A stretch of DNA of 64,000 nt from Collybiopsis luxurians FD-317 M1 (Eukaryota > Basidiomycota > Agaricomycetes > Agaricales > Omphalotaceae), in contig KN834761.1 of the NCBI GenBank assembly GCA_000827265.1, positions 371,258 to 435,257 of the forward strand, in the 5' to 3' direction. Positions 1 to 10,393 of the stretch are shown here, one piece after another. The notes under the pieces are model-generated. The model worked only from the letters and a program-made list of their open reading frames with translations. It was not told where the DNA came from and made no database searches. A program made the position numbers and the translations under genes. How positions within the stretch are numbered: position 1 is the stretch's first letter; each line of letters opens with the position of its first letter.

Positions 1-73
1 GAGGATTATAGATAATGATTTATACCCTGACGCATACATCCAGCAGATCCTGTTCCCTGTCAGCAGTATTTCA

Positions 74-598
74 TTATTCCAGATCTATCCTCTTCCCGTT
101 TTCAACTTCGAACACAAGTTCTCCCTTAGGAGTCTTCAAACGCCCACTGACCACTCCCTTCATTTCTTTGACTTCCCCAGGACATCCTGAACTCCGAGTA
201 GGGCACAGTGGATCAATGCCGTGAACGATGAAGCTCAGTCCGGAAGTAAGGTCACCCGTAGCGGGATCGTTCGCAAAGCTGACTGAGGGCCGTTCTCTTG
301 GGTTGTATCCCAGCTTGAACAGACTTTGAACTGCTGTCTTGACCTCTGTCGCAGAAGGGGCCTTGCCGGAAGTGGACTGGGTAAAAGAAACTAAGGCGGT
401 GGAAGCTGCTCGAGCTTCGAGTGCGTGGCTAGAGTCCAGGGCTTCTCGTGTAAGCATGTCTACCTAGAGTTTAAATATATTCGACGTTCGAATGAGTGTG
501 ACTTTATTGAATACTGCGGATATCAACTGCACCGTGAGTGGTACTGCAAAGGCAGAGGTGGAAAGGCCGAGTATTAAGAAAGTGAGATTGAAGCGCAT
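74..598 (-). CDS. small secreted protein, unknown family (2 exons, 151 aa)
   Basis: Exon 1 (598-533) encodes a typical secretion signal, MRFNLTFLILGLSTSAFA, followed by VP. A 69-nt GT-AG intron (532-464) leads into exon 2 (463-74), which stays open for 129 residues. The spliced product is 151 aa with a predicted mature part of about 133 aa. It has only one Cys pair region (LCPTRSSGCPG) and ends GKRIDLE. I recognise no domain. Size, signal peptide and single intron fit a fungal small secreted protein. The start is chosen because the second-exon ATG alone would lose the signal peptide. It is divergently placed from the gene at 2116. Confidence 0.6.
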
Positions 599-2115
599 AG
601 TGCGGGTGGTGGCTGGTGGACACGAGAGTTGCGATTGAATCTGCGAATGGTCAATAAACGATTAATAGGCCCAAAGTAGGTGAGATTCGCTCACTTTTGT
701 TTTACTTTGACCAGCAAAGAAAGCGTCGAGTGGCCAGCAGTTGTGCTTAGAAACTACCAGAGCTTCCCGGTTTTCTTTTATACCCCGCCTTACCCCCCCC
801 CCTACGCGGCTTTTTCGCGATTCTCTTGGCTTGAGCTGGAGGAAAATTTTAAATATGATCGTCCGTAGCTACCCCACAGGGGCAACGGAGCTCAGCTCCG
901 AAGACAGGTGATGAAAGTGGAATCATCGCGTCGTGCGCAACCAAAAGGTAAAGTTGAATGTATATGTTTAAACAACTCTGTTGCAGCTCCGATATCCGGA
1001 AATGTAGGTGAAAACCTGCTCCTTTTTCGAGCTTTGATCGACCTGACCGGCAGTTGGATTTCAGTAGGTCCAGGGAGTCTCTTTCGTATGAGGCTTTTTC
1101 GCGATTTCCTGGAATTTACTTGGAAGAGCGTATAATATTTCGCCGTCGCCGGGCAGGGCAGCAAAAGGGCAACAGAAATCCTCTTTAGATTTGGGCGGTG
1201 CAAACGGAAATGTGACGTCGTGCTGATTCTTAGCAAATCCAAACATATTCTTGAACGAGTGCGTCCAAAAATTTGGGCTACGAACTTGTACTTTCATGGT
1301 TCAGAGAGCCCTAAGCTCGTCGACTCGCTCGGAGGCATTTTATCGATGAGTTTTGGACTTGGTTTAAAATCGATTGGATCTTCGATAAGGGACCTTGACA
1401 TAGTACTGCGTCATCATCCCCTACTGTATCGGTATCCATCTAAGACCGGTGTCCAGCGTCATGTCCCAACACAAAACCAAGACAGCGCAGGAGACGACTA
1501 GTCGCTCACTGAAGAAAACACCATATGAAAAAGATAGAAGATATCGGACACGTCAAAAGATCTATCTTCGGGTGTCAACGTGTCGGACACGATAAATTCT
1601 GCAATAGCTTCGTCGTCGACGAGTCAACTTCCATGGTAAAACTACAAATACGGCGGAGACTACTGATTCTAGCGAGCTATCTATTGGATCAAGTTGATGT
1701 TGTCGCAAGGTGGTGGGCCAGGGTTCAGCTTGTCAATCTTTTCTATTTTACATGCGGAGCTTCATTTTTTGGAACTTGAATTTGTGTCGATGAGTGACGT
1801 CGTTAGGCACTGGGCCAACAGAGACTGACTAGACATTTGACAGTTTTGTCTGATCGTCCTTAATGGTAAATGTTTGTATGTGGTTGAAGTATATGGTGAA
1901 TCGGAGTGAACTTTCATATCCTAAATAAATCGAACCCCGGCGATGGTGCTAATTGAGTTCTACATTTTGGCCTCGCTATAAAGATATAGCGATTTCCAGA
2001 ATTTTCAGTTTGAATCCAAATGTCAAGCACTCGTGAACAGTAAGGAATCAACGGTATAAAAATGAAATGCAATACCTGCTCCATACCTACATCGCATCAA
2101 GCTCCCACATAGAAC
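599..2115. other. intergenic, no gene supported
   Basis: Short open frames on both strands (for example near 892-1242 and 1220-1501) show no domain, splice pattern or codon logic that I can defend. A C run lies at 796-804. The last few hundred bases should hold the promoter of the dioxygenase-like gene starting at 2116; I see no convincing TATA box. Confidence 0.5.
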
Positions 2116-3356
2116 ATGAATGGAACCACCATTCCTGAATTTCCAACCGATATCCCGATTCAAACACTGTCGGTCATTGACTATGTGCGTCTCAAAAATG
2201 GGGACGAGAGAGAGGTGGAGGCACTTTGGCAAGCTGCGACTTCAATAGGATTCTGGTAGTGCGTATACCTTCGAGTTTCGTGTCCTGTTATACCCCATTG
2301 AGTACACATAATTGAACAGCCTGATGAACCATGGAGCCGAGAAATATTTGGAGGAGATGTACATGATGGGGACGGAGACAATGGACCTTCCTTTGAGTGA
2401 AAAAATAAAATATGTCCAACCGGGGTCCGTATTCGGGTACGCCTAGTTGAGTATTGTCGTTGCCTCGGTTCCCTTAAAGAAATGTTTTGCAGATACAAAA
2501 GGATCGGGAGCAAAGATGCTGCCAATGACGGCGGTCAGCCTACTACTGAATTGATCGACATCGCTAAAGACGATGCGCTCGCCTGGCCCAAAGCAACCCG
2601 GCGGATATATCCTTCGACTGTCAACAGCCACATGGATTCGGCGGTCGTACCCTTCATCCAGAAGTCCATCGAAATGACCACTACAATCCTCGACATTTTC
2701 GCTTCCAAACTCGGATTACCCAAAGGTGCACTGACCAGATTACACTCCGCAGAGGAAGCCGATCTGAGTGAATCACGAACGATTAAAACTCCGAAGAACT
2801 TGCCGCCTGAGAAACAAACACAATTTGGCACTCATATATTTCCTGGAAGTCTGTGCTATTTGCATTCTAAGCCGCCTCTCGGGGGGAAGCAGGTTAAGCC
2901 TTCCGGGCTAGATGAATGGCTCTGGCTTAAGGTCCGTTGATAAGGTCTTTGGCAGTGCAGGAGCTTGACGACTTTTTGATAGCCTATGCCTCAACATGCC
3001 ATTTGCAACATTGGCCTCGCGTTGTCCATCCTGAGCGGTGGCATACTTCGGGCACCCGCCACTCGTATCATGTAAGCAACAGGTAGTTTCCCTCGAAGGG
3101 TGATGGAAGCTTACTCGTTTTTCGGTATTCCCTACTCAGCGCCCCTCCCGGTGATCTCGCCTCTTACGAACGATGGTCTCAGTTATACTACGCTCATCCT
3201 GGAGATTCCGTAGTACTTCGGCCACTCTCTGACGAGAGCACCGTAATTGCGAGCGCTGTAAACAACCTGAGCGAAGAAGACAGGGAGGCACTATCTAGTC
3301 CTGGCGGATTGGAAAAAGACCGCGATGCACTACACTTAGGCAATGGGAATCGTTAA
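2116..3356 (+). CDS. 2-oxoglutarate/Fe(II) dioxygenase-like protein lacking the iron triad (333 aa)
   Basis: Five exons (2116-2255, 2320-2436, 2493-2931, 2983-3071, 3140-3356) splice in frame to 333 aa. The fold is that of the isopenicillin-N-synthase/plant-type dioxygenases: an N-terminal DIOX_N part (about 1-125, with NHGAEKYLE) and a C-terminal 2OG-FeII_Oxy part (about 180-290). In active members the iron is held by H-x-D and a distal H, with R-x-S binding 2-oxoglutarate. Here the H is present at 200 but the Asp position is Phe202 (GTHIFPGSL), and the distal His position is Thr259 (GGILRAPATR). R273-W-S275 is kept. The frame, splice sites and fold residues are intact, so this reads as an expressed pseudo-enzyme or a protein with altered chemistry. 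The paralog at 55205-56431 has the same exon layout. Confidence 0.8.
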
Positions 3357-3879
3357 GATTGCTTAGAATACTTGATAGTTACCTGGTAAACAAAGTTGTT
3401 GGTTTTAGCGAATATAGGCTCAGCGTATTCCTGATCTGCTTCGGCGGATTCCCACCGCACTCTAAGGACTATTCTTTTTCCTTTCTCGGTAATACCCGAT
3501 CCTTGATCAAGCGTCATTCGAAACCTCTAGACTAGTAGCTGGGTGGTCTGTGCAATCAAGTTAGGTTAGAAACACCTATCCAAGATTCAAGGTACCGTTC
3601 ACCTCGACGTTGGATTTGTTTTGGCACATTACTAAACTATGATTCGCTATCACAATTCTGCTTGTACTAAATCATTGCTAGCTTCCGGTCCTTGCATAAT
3701 GGAAACTAATGGCTTTGATTATTATAAATGCAGGATTTTTGTTCAAACAAAAACAAAGAAAAACAGTGGTCATTCGGACTTTCTAATCATACAGGATGCT
3801 ACATGAACTAAAGTAGGGTAGAATGGCTGTGAGATGCACAGAGTTTTGGCAAAGCATAACAGATGTCAGAAACCTACGA
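3357..3879. other. intergenic between convergent genes
   Basis: Lies between the dioxygenase-like gene (+) and the seven-TM gene (-), so both 3' untranslated regions should be here. It is AT-rich with no recognisable gene or repeat. Confidence 0.4.
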
Positions 3880-5074
3880 CTTACCAAAATCATGGAACCT
3901 AAAGGTTGAATGTATACATTAAATGCACTGACTAAATCAGGGCTGGAGACATGAGTGCTGCATGATTCAGCTGCCAGGGAGATCGCGCAGTACGCAGCCT
4001 AAAAATGGATTAGTAAAATTGTTGGAGCTCATTTGAAATGTAGGAATGAAGCATATACCTGAAGAATGCAAAATATAACCCCGGATTCGACCACAAGCCA
4101 GAGTACTTTCTGAACTTGGGATCTATTAAGTATGCTCCGATATCCTTGCCCAGATGCCTTTGCTCTAGAGTGGAGTAGATCACACAGCTGAACAGAGGGC
4201 AAAATTCAAGTTAGAGAAGTACTTACATTGACCATACTTTATATACCACTGCTGATGTGGCCAGAATGTTGGATGTGAGAGAAAATATCAAGTAAAAGTT
4301 ATCTCTAAATGTTGGCTGGCATTGGACTGGTTGACTCGGTGCCTCAAAGATGGGGAGGAAAAAGCCATTTATAAGTATGATAACTTATGAACAAGTTGGA
4401 TGATAAAAAATCAGCCAGGATGACCAAGTTCATTGGACTAAATCAATATTTGCTTACTTGTATTGCAAATGCCTAAGAAAATCCAAAACATTTGGACACA
4501 TTTACTTCCATGCCATATTGCCCAAGCTCTCCAGATAACCAACATGTCTCCAAGAACGAGCTGTCACAGTCATCAGAAAGATGATACAGATTAAGTAGTC
4601 TGATCAAAACATTCAGAAGTTTGAATCCGTGACACACATTGAAGCTACTCCATCCATCGGGAATGATAGTAGTATAAACTCGTGGGAGTCTAGTATTATC
4701 CGACTGAAAAAAGATCACATTTACATATGTCACTATGAACCCGCAGTTGCTGACAAAGTTAACAGCATTGTTAAAAAGTAGAGATAGTTGCATAACAAAA
4801 GCGATCTGTCGAGGGCGATTGTCCAATCCTCTCCGGCTGTATGAAAGATGTTCAAGGCTGAATATAGGAAGAGAGACAATCCTTACATGAAGAGGCAAAT
4901 GGCCAATCCTGAAGTTCCAAGATACAGACCTATGAAGGCTACACTCAGCAATCACTTGAATACTGCCAATGGATATTGCTAACCAAAAAAAACAAATTTA
5001 ATAATGCCTTGATGAATTGCAGTGGTTATATAATATCCCAGCTGGTAAGGATATGCATTGTCAACTGTATCCAT
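3880..5074 (-). CDS. fungal seven-TM-like membrane protein (multi-exon)
   Basis: The first exon starts at 5074 (MDTVDNAYPYQLGYY) and ends in the first membrane segment (IIKFVFFG). The second exon begins GLYLGTSGLAICLF, and the next carries RPRQIAFVMQLSLLFNN and a long hydrophobic stretch. Later exons read like the family pattern seen in the copies at 16418, 25564 and 48271: a GD-[ML]LVIWRAWAVW block, a VLALxVESGxIxC block and a last segment ending near 3900. The product should be a plasma-membrane or endomembrane protein with about seven helices. The family is common and expanded in Agaricomycetes and its function is unknown. Exon ends after about 4470 are approximate, and I did not prove that every splice is in frame. 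Confidence 0.55.
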
Positions 5075-5429
5075 GATTGTGGTAGCTTGATGAGTTGAGA
5101 GGAGAGACACAAGGACAGGATTATTAACGACGTCTCCCTAACATAATATAACCATGCCTTGCTGTAATCCAGCGGCGATGGCCCGGGAAAACTTGGGGAA
5201 AACTGACAAATATTTGACCAATATCATTATGTTATGAGCCCGGCGCTGAGCGCTGAGCATAGCCGCAACCACACCACATTCCTAGTCACTTAGTCACAAG
5301 TTCCCTAGGCCAACGGTACTGTTTCAGTATAATGTTTACCACTGGGAGAAGGACAAGACCCGACAGAGAACACCGAGGGATACAACCGAAAGATGCTCAT
5401 TGTGGATCAGCAAATCGTGATAGCTTTCG

Positions 5430-5680
5430 GTGACATAACTGCAAAAGCTATCAAACAGATTCCGGTCCGGTGGTTGAGAATCCTTGGTACGATTTGAGAA
5501 TATCACACAAGAGTTCTTGAAGAATTTAGCTGAGATAGGAAACGCGACAGCAAGACCTGTAGGATATGCAACCAGGTCCTCTTCTGGAGATTGGCGCCGA
5601 CATGCACTCAGTGACCAGGCTTCCCGTCACCATTGATTCTAAAATAGCTTCATCATTAACATCAGTTTGGGGAGGGGGCC
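5430..5680 (-). pseudogene. METTL16-like 3'-end relic, antisense
   Basis: Read on the minus strand this segment matches the last exon of the METTL16-like gene at 33478-35439. It carries the conserved stretches around [12 protein letters not shown] and [10 protein letters not shown], seen on the plus strand as CTATCAAACAGATTCCG and GACATGCACTC. Frame and spacing are lost. It sits directly upstream (in transcription sense) of the seven-TM gene starting at 5074, the same order as in the plus-strand copies. Confidence 0.6.
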
Positions 5681-5984
5681 GACAAGCGGCGAGAACAGAA
5701 CGTTCCGATTGAGACCGATCCAGTATAGGCGCGCGGTTCCAGCTCGCCAATCAACTTCTCCTCAGATTGTTTATTCGTAACAACTAATAATACAAGATCT
5801 TCACGATTCATGCGCGTATGTACTATTATGGATATAAGTATATACACTTCCCTACCACGTAAACCCTCTAGTGTTCAGATTGTCCAATTAGGTGGGAGAC
5901 TATATACATTGAAGCAGGATAAAATCCCTGTTATATGCATTTCTTTTCAGAAGCCTGCGATAGACTAGAACCGAATCAAGAAGC

Positions 5985-7245
5985 AACAACATACCAAAGC
6001 CATTGTACCAAAAGGTCCAAGAAAGCTGCCAATTGCCTCATATAGATCAGGGTGTTTCGAAATTTGAGTTCCGGGTGAGTTTTTTACCATTGAAATTGCA
6101 TAATAAGTGGCCTGAGTTCAATAGAGAAAAAGAAAGATTTATAATGAGATTGTGTTAATGTGAAATGTCAATCAAGTATGAACCTGAAGAATGCAAAATA
6201 CGATCCCGGACTGCACCACAAATGAAAGTACCCTCTTTACACGGGATCCATCGGAGCTGCTCTGACTTTCAAGATGCCATCCAAATGTATTTTTTCTTCA
6301 TTTGCCAATCAGCATTTGAATCTCAAGTAGTAGAGATCCACTTACATTGACCACATTTTATATGCAACAGCTAATGTAGCCAGAATGTTTAACATTAGGG
6401 AAAAGAACAAGTAAAAGCCAGCTCTAAACGCTGCTTGAACAGTTCGCTGGTCTGGTGTCTTGGAAGTACTAATATGAATTCCATTTGAAGTAATAAGTAC
6501 TTTTGGATAATCCAGAGTCAGTCAATAAAGACCAACCAGCAGGCTTGATTTATTATATAATTTTTTGCTTACCTGTATTGCATACTACCAAAAGGATCCA
6601 GATCTTTTGTACGAATTTATTTTCATGCCATATTGCCCATGCTCTCCAGACTACCAACATGTCTCCAATGATAAGCTATCACAATCACACACGCAGAGTC
6701 AAGACTCAGCAAGATTAATAAGTAAATGAAATGACAAATGAGCACTAACATTGATATCACTTGTCCATTGAGAAATGATAGTAAAAGTACGAGTGGATGG
6801 AATATCCTGAAGTGTACCGCTGGCCAATTGATTAAAGATCGAATGTGCTGTTCTCAGTGCCAACACGCAGGTATTGACAAAGTTGACAGTGCTGTTTAAA
6901 AGAATACATAATTGCATTATGAGTGCGATTTTTTGTGTACGGGTTCGTAGTCCAGTTTGACTGTATAAAGCAAAACAAAGCAACATATAAAAGAAGTAGA
7001 AATTGTCAACTCAATCAAACAGAGATACAACTGATATTTTTCACTTACATGAGAAAGTGAATGGCCAGTCCAACCACTCCAAGGTACAGACCTGTGATTT
7101 GTTGAGTGTTATTATGTAACATAGAAATCGCACTATGCAAATACAAACCAAAAAGGATAAATGTCATAATGCACGTGCCAATTCCATTTATGATAAAATG
7201 TCCCAGTTCAGAAAAAGCCGCATCGAAAATGTTTGATTCCACCAT
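5985..7245 (-). CDS. fungal seven-TM-like membrane protein (multi-exon)
   Basis: Starts at 7245 (MVESNIFDAAFSELGHF). Exon 1 ends in TFILFG and joins exon 2 (GLYLGVVGLAIHFL) across a short GT-AG intron. Exon 3 carries TRTQKIALIMQLCILLNSTVNF, whose first half is the RPRQIAFIMQL motif of the relatives. The terminal segment (YYAISM ... LGPFGTMAL) matches the last membrane helix of the other copies. It is the most diverged full copy in this window. It is tandem with the gene at 3880-5074 on the same strand. Role unknown; an intact reading through all exons was not fully verified. Confidence 0.5.
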
Positions 7246-7608
7246 GATGATTATCAGAGCCAAAAGAGAGAGCAGAGATAAGCGGAACTATGCTGATCCC
7301 GAGTGATTTATACTTTCTCATGCTCGAGGGACGACAAGTAGGCATCATTGATTGAATGATCACCTTGAAAGTGAAAATGTAGCATGATTTCCAAGTGTCC
7401 ACTGTCATTGTCAACTTTGACATAGGCTGTCGTGCGCCACACGCTGGTAGCGCCCCTGAGTACCCTCTGATCGGGTGCGAGTAAAAAAAGATATGGAGGA
7501 ATTTATATTTCGAGTTGAACTATAAAATCTCATTTCAACCTTCAAGGGTTGATTGAACCCCTGATTCACTTTACACAGTCGATAAATACTTATGTATGCT
7601 GAACATGA

Positions 7609-7797
7609 CATGTAAGTGGGCCAGCACTAGTGCGTGGTGGGACTTGAGCCCTGTTCAGTCATGGGCTTTCCTAGAACATTTAATGTAATGAACACGAAGC
7701 TAAAAATACATAAATTACAGAATTTAGATTGATTCAAAATTAGCACTACAGAAACTCGGTGTTGGCATTCTATTCCATTCCGTGCACTTGTAATGAA
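7609..7797. repeat. short interspersed repeat, related to the 393-bp insertion at 21061
   Basis: The left end (GTGGGCCAGCACTAGTGCG followed by GGGACTTGAGCCC) and the right end (CATTCCGTGCACTTGTAATG) match the ends of the insertion at 21061-21453. The left end vaguely resembles a tRNA T-arm, so a SINE head is possible, but the box spacing is poor. A non-coding dispersed element is the safe call. Confidence 0.5.
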
Positions 7798-7884
7798 AGA
7801 AAACTCAAGACGCTTGAAGTACAAAAAATGCGTCCTTGGGGATTCTTGGAGGTGAGTTTTAGAATTATGGATGATTTGCCATTT

Positions 7885-8142
7885 GGGGGGGGGGGGGGGG
7901 GGGGTNNNNNNNNNNNNNNNNNNNNNNNNNNNNNNNNNNNNNNNNNNNNNNNNNNNNNNNNNNNNNNNNNNNNNNNNNNNNNNNNNNNNNNNNNNNNNNN
8001 NNNNNNNNNNNNNNNNNNNNNNNNNNNNNNNNNNNNNNNNNNNNNNNNNNNNNNNNNNNNNNNNNNNNNNNNNNNNNNNNNNNNNNNNNNNNNNNNNNNN
8101 NNNNNNNNNNNNNNNNNNNNNNNNNNNNNNNNNNGGGGGGGG
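7885..8142. other. assembly gap bordered by poly-G
   Basis: A run of 20 G (7885-7904) is followed by 229 N (7906-8134) and another 8 G. Open frames crossing it are artefacts. The G run may be real or a dye/2-colour chemistry artefact at the gap edge. Confidence 0.95.
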
Positions 8143-10393
8143 ACATTCATTAGGGCGAAACTGTGTAAGATCCCTGGCATAGGTTCGGTTAAAAATGATC
8201 CTGTAACCGATATGAGTATATTCAGTAGGTGCTGGACAGTACGGCGGGCGATGCGACGGTGGTAGGAAGTCAAGGCGGATCGGACATAAGTATATAGTAG
8301 GACAGCTCTTCTTCTCGCACCAGTCCCGTACTTTCACGTCCGTATACACAGATTCCCGGTTGACCTAATGTGTAATTATAGGCCCAGTCTAGATAAGTTG
8401 TTTAAATCGTGAATTATGACTGGTACGTTGGGAAAGAAGGACCGAGCAGCCCCTAGAGACCCATTCAACTGGAGCCTAGATTATAGAATCATGGACCTGT
8501 TATCGATCACGGTTTCTAACAGACTACAGTGCATAGGACCTATATGAATTCGAAATATGTACCTGTGTTTATTCAGATCGTAAATGAGCGAAATGTTTTT
8601 ATTGATTGTTTAATAGCTTAAATAAAGCAGAAGGTCGAGGACTCCCGGGCTGAGACAAGATAAGATATGGAAGAGTATCGGTGTGCTCTAAGTATATCAC
8701 GTATGTGTATGGTACAGCAGTCACCATATGTCACACTGTACTTGATCAATGTTGAAGCATGTCATCGGAACGCTCGCGTTCCTTAGTAGGTCCTAGTATG
8801 ACGTGGTGGGACTCCCTGTTCGGATACTGTGTGATACTGTATGCTGTAGTATGTATTATATTGTATTGTACGTAGACGTCGATGTGTCATGACGCTGGCA
8901 GATCTTGGCATACATATACCGCGGTTCGCCAGCCCACGGGCCACGGATTTCGTCCAAGAATTCTCGCAGGGTACACTTTAATAGAAATAACAGCTTGATA
9001 ATGGGCGGTTGGGATTTTACTAGATATTAGATGAGCGAGGACGATGGCGAAGGCGGAGACTACATAGGAAAAACTTTAAACGACTTTGTAGCAGTCTTAG
9101 GCATCCCGTCCCGGTTTTTCATTTTGACGTATGCGCCCATGTGTGTATGTGTTAATTCAATGTTGTCACGGTATCGAATGTACATATGGGTTTCTTAAGG
9201 TTTCTTATCGTCGACGCGTTCATTCATTCATTCGTATCATTTAAACTACGCTTGTTTCTATATACAAACTATCGGTCTCATAATGACCGCGTTAATTTCG
9301 CGTACATACGTATGTACTAGGTAGCTAAGTAATCATGTGTGCGAGACTGTACATAACCTAATAAGCTAGGCCTCCTGTCCTCGCCTGGTCTGGTCTCGAT
9401 GGTGACCTCGTACGAGGAAGTAAGGATAACGTTGAGCTAGCTTTAGCCGTTGAGTTTGTCGTTCTTTCCGTCCGTTCGGCCTTCTCATCCCCACCCGTTC
9501 GGCGCACCGCGCAGCCAGCAGCTACCCGCTGATTCGAGCATGAACAGTAACTGGTGCGCGCACACTGCGGGTGATACCCGCCGCTCGCCATTGTGCGTGA
9601 TAAAGTGGTTTCAGGATTGTTGGGTTTACTATTCGGTTAAGAAGCAAGTGCGATTTGTGCCTGGAATTATACGCTCTTTGTTGAGGAATTACAATCATTA
9701 TCTTGGAGAAGCCTCCGCCTTCGCGACCCAGCGACCCAGCGACCCTGGCTGACAATGGAATGGAAAGGTACGACCAAGGCAGTTGCAACTAGTGCGGCTT
9801 ACATAGTCTGGATGGATGGTGACGAGAATGGAAAGTTTCATGCAAAGGACTTGCCTTATATGTATGCGCCCGGCGAGATGATGTTGCGGAAGACCAATGG
9901 GGTTAGGTCTGGCGTGGGCGTTCTTCTCGTTCTCCACCTTCTCCACCTTCTCCACCTTCTGAGTGTACAGTATTTGGAGACCGTTTAACGTTAAACAAGA
10001 CGAATGGAAGGTCCTAGTTATGGCTCCCAGTCGCTATGACGATTTGGTGCCTTGTTGAATTGAATATTCTTTCCGATCAAAGTCTTATCAGTTTAGACAG
10101 GGTTTCTAGTACGAAAAGGCTTAGGGTCGGCCATTTGGTATAAAGATACACCGCCTACTCCATCATCAACCGCTTGTTGAATTGTTCTCTTTTTTTTTTT
10201 TCTTCTCCGACGTCCTCCTTGCCCTCCACCACCCTCCTCCCTGTCCCGCCCGTCGGTTCTTCGGTAGTACGGTACTGTAACCACCCCCTACCCCTTTTCG
10301 GAGGCGGTCCACATTCGTTTGACAACGCAAAAATTTTGACTCCTGAACAAACAATCTCTTGAACTCGTACTCGTACTTTAACCCTGTTCCACG
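8143..10393. promoter_or_regulatory. intergenic region and AA14 promoter
   Basis: No gene is supported here. Near the right end a TATA-like GGTATAAAG lies at 10137-10145, about 250 bp upstream of the AA14 start, followed by a long pyrimidine-rich tract (about 10180-10260) of the kind found upstream of strongly expressed fungal genes. Direct evidence for either as a promoter element is lacking. Confidence 0.35.

Noticed and set aside
7627..8349. Open frames spanning the N gap
   Set aside because: Produced by unknown bases and poly-G/poly-C. No coding evidence.
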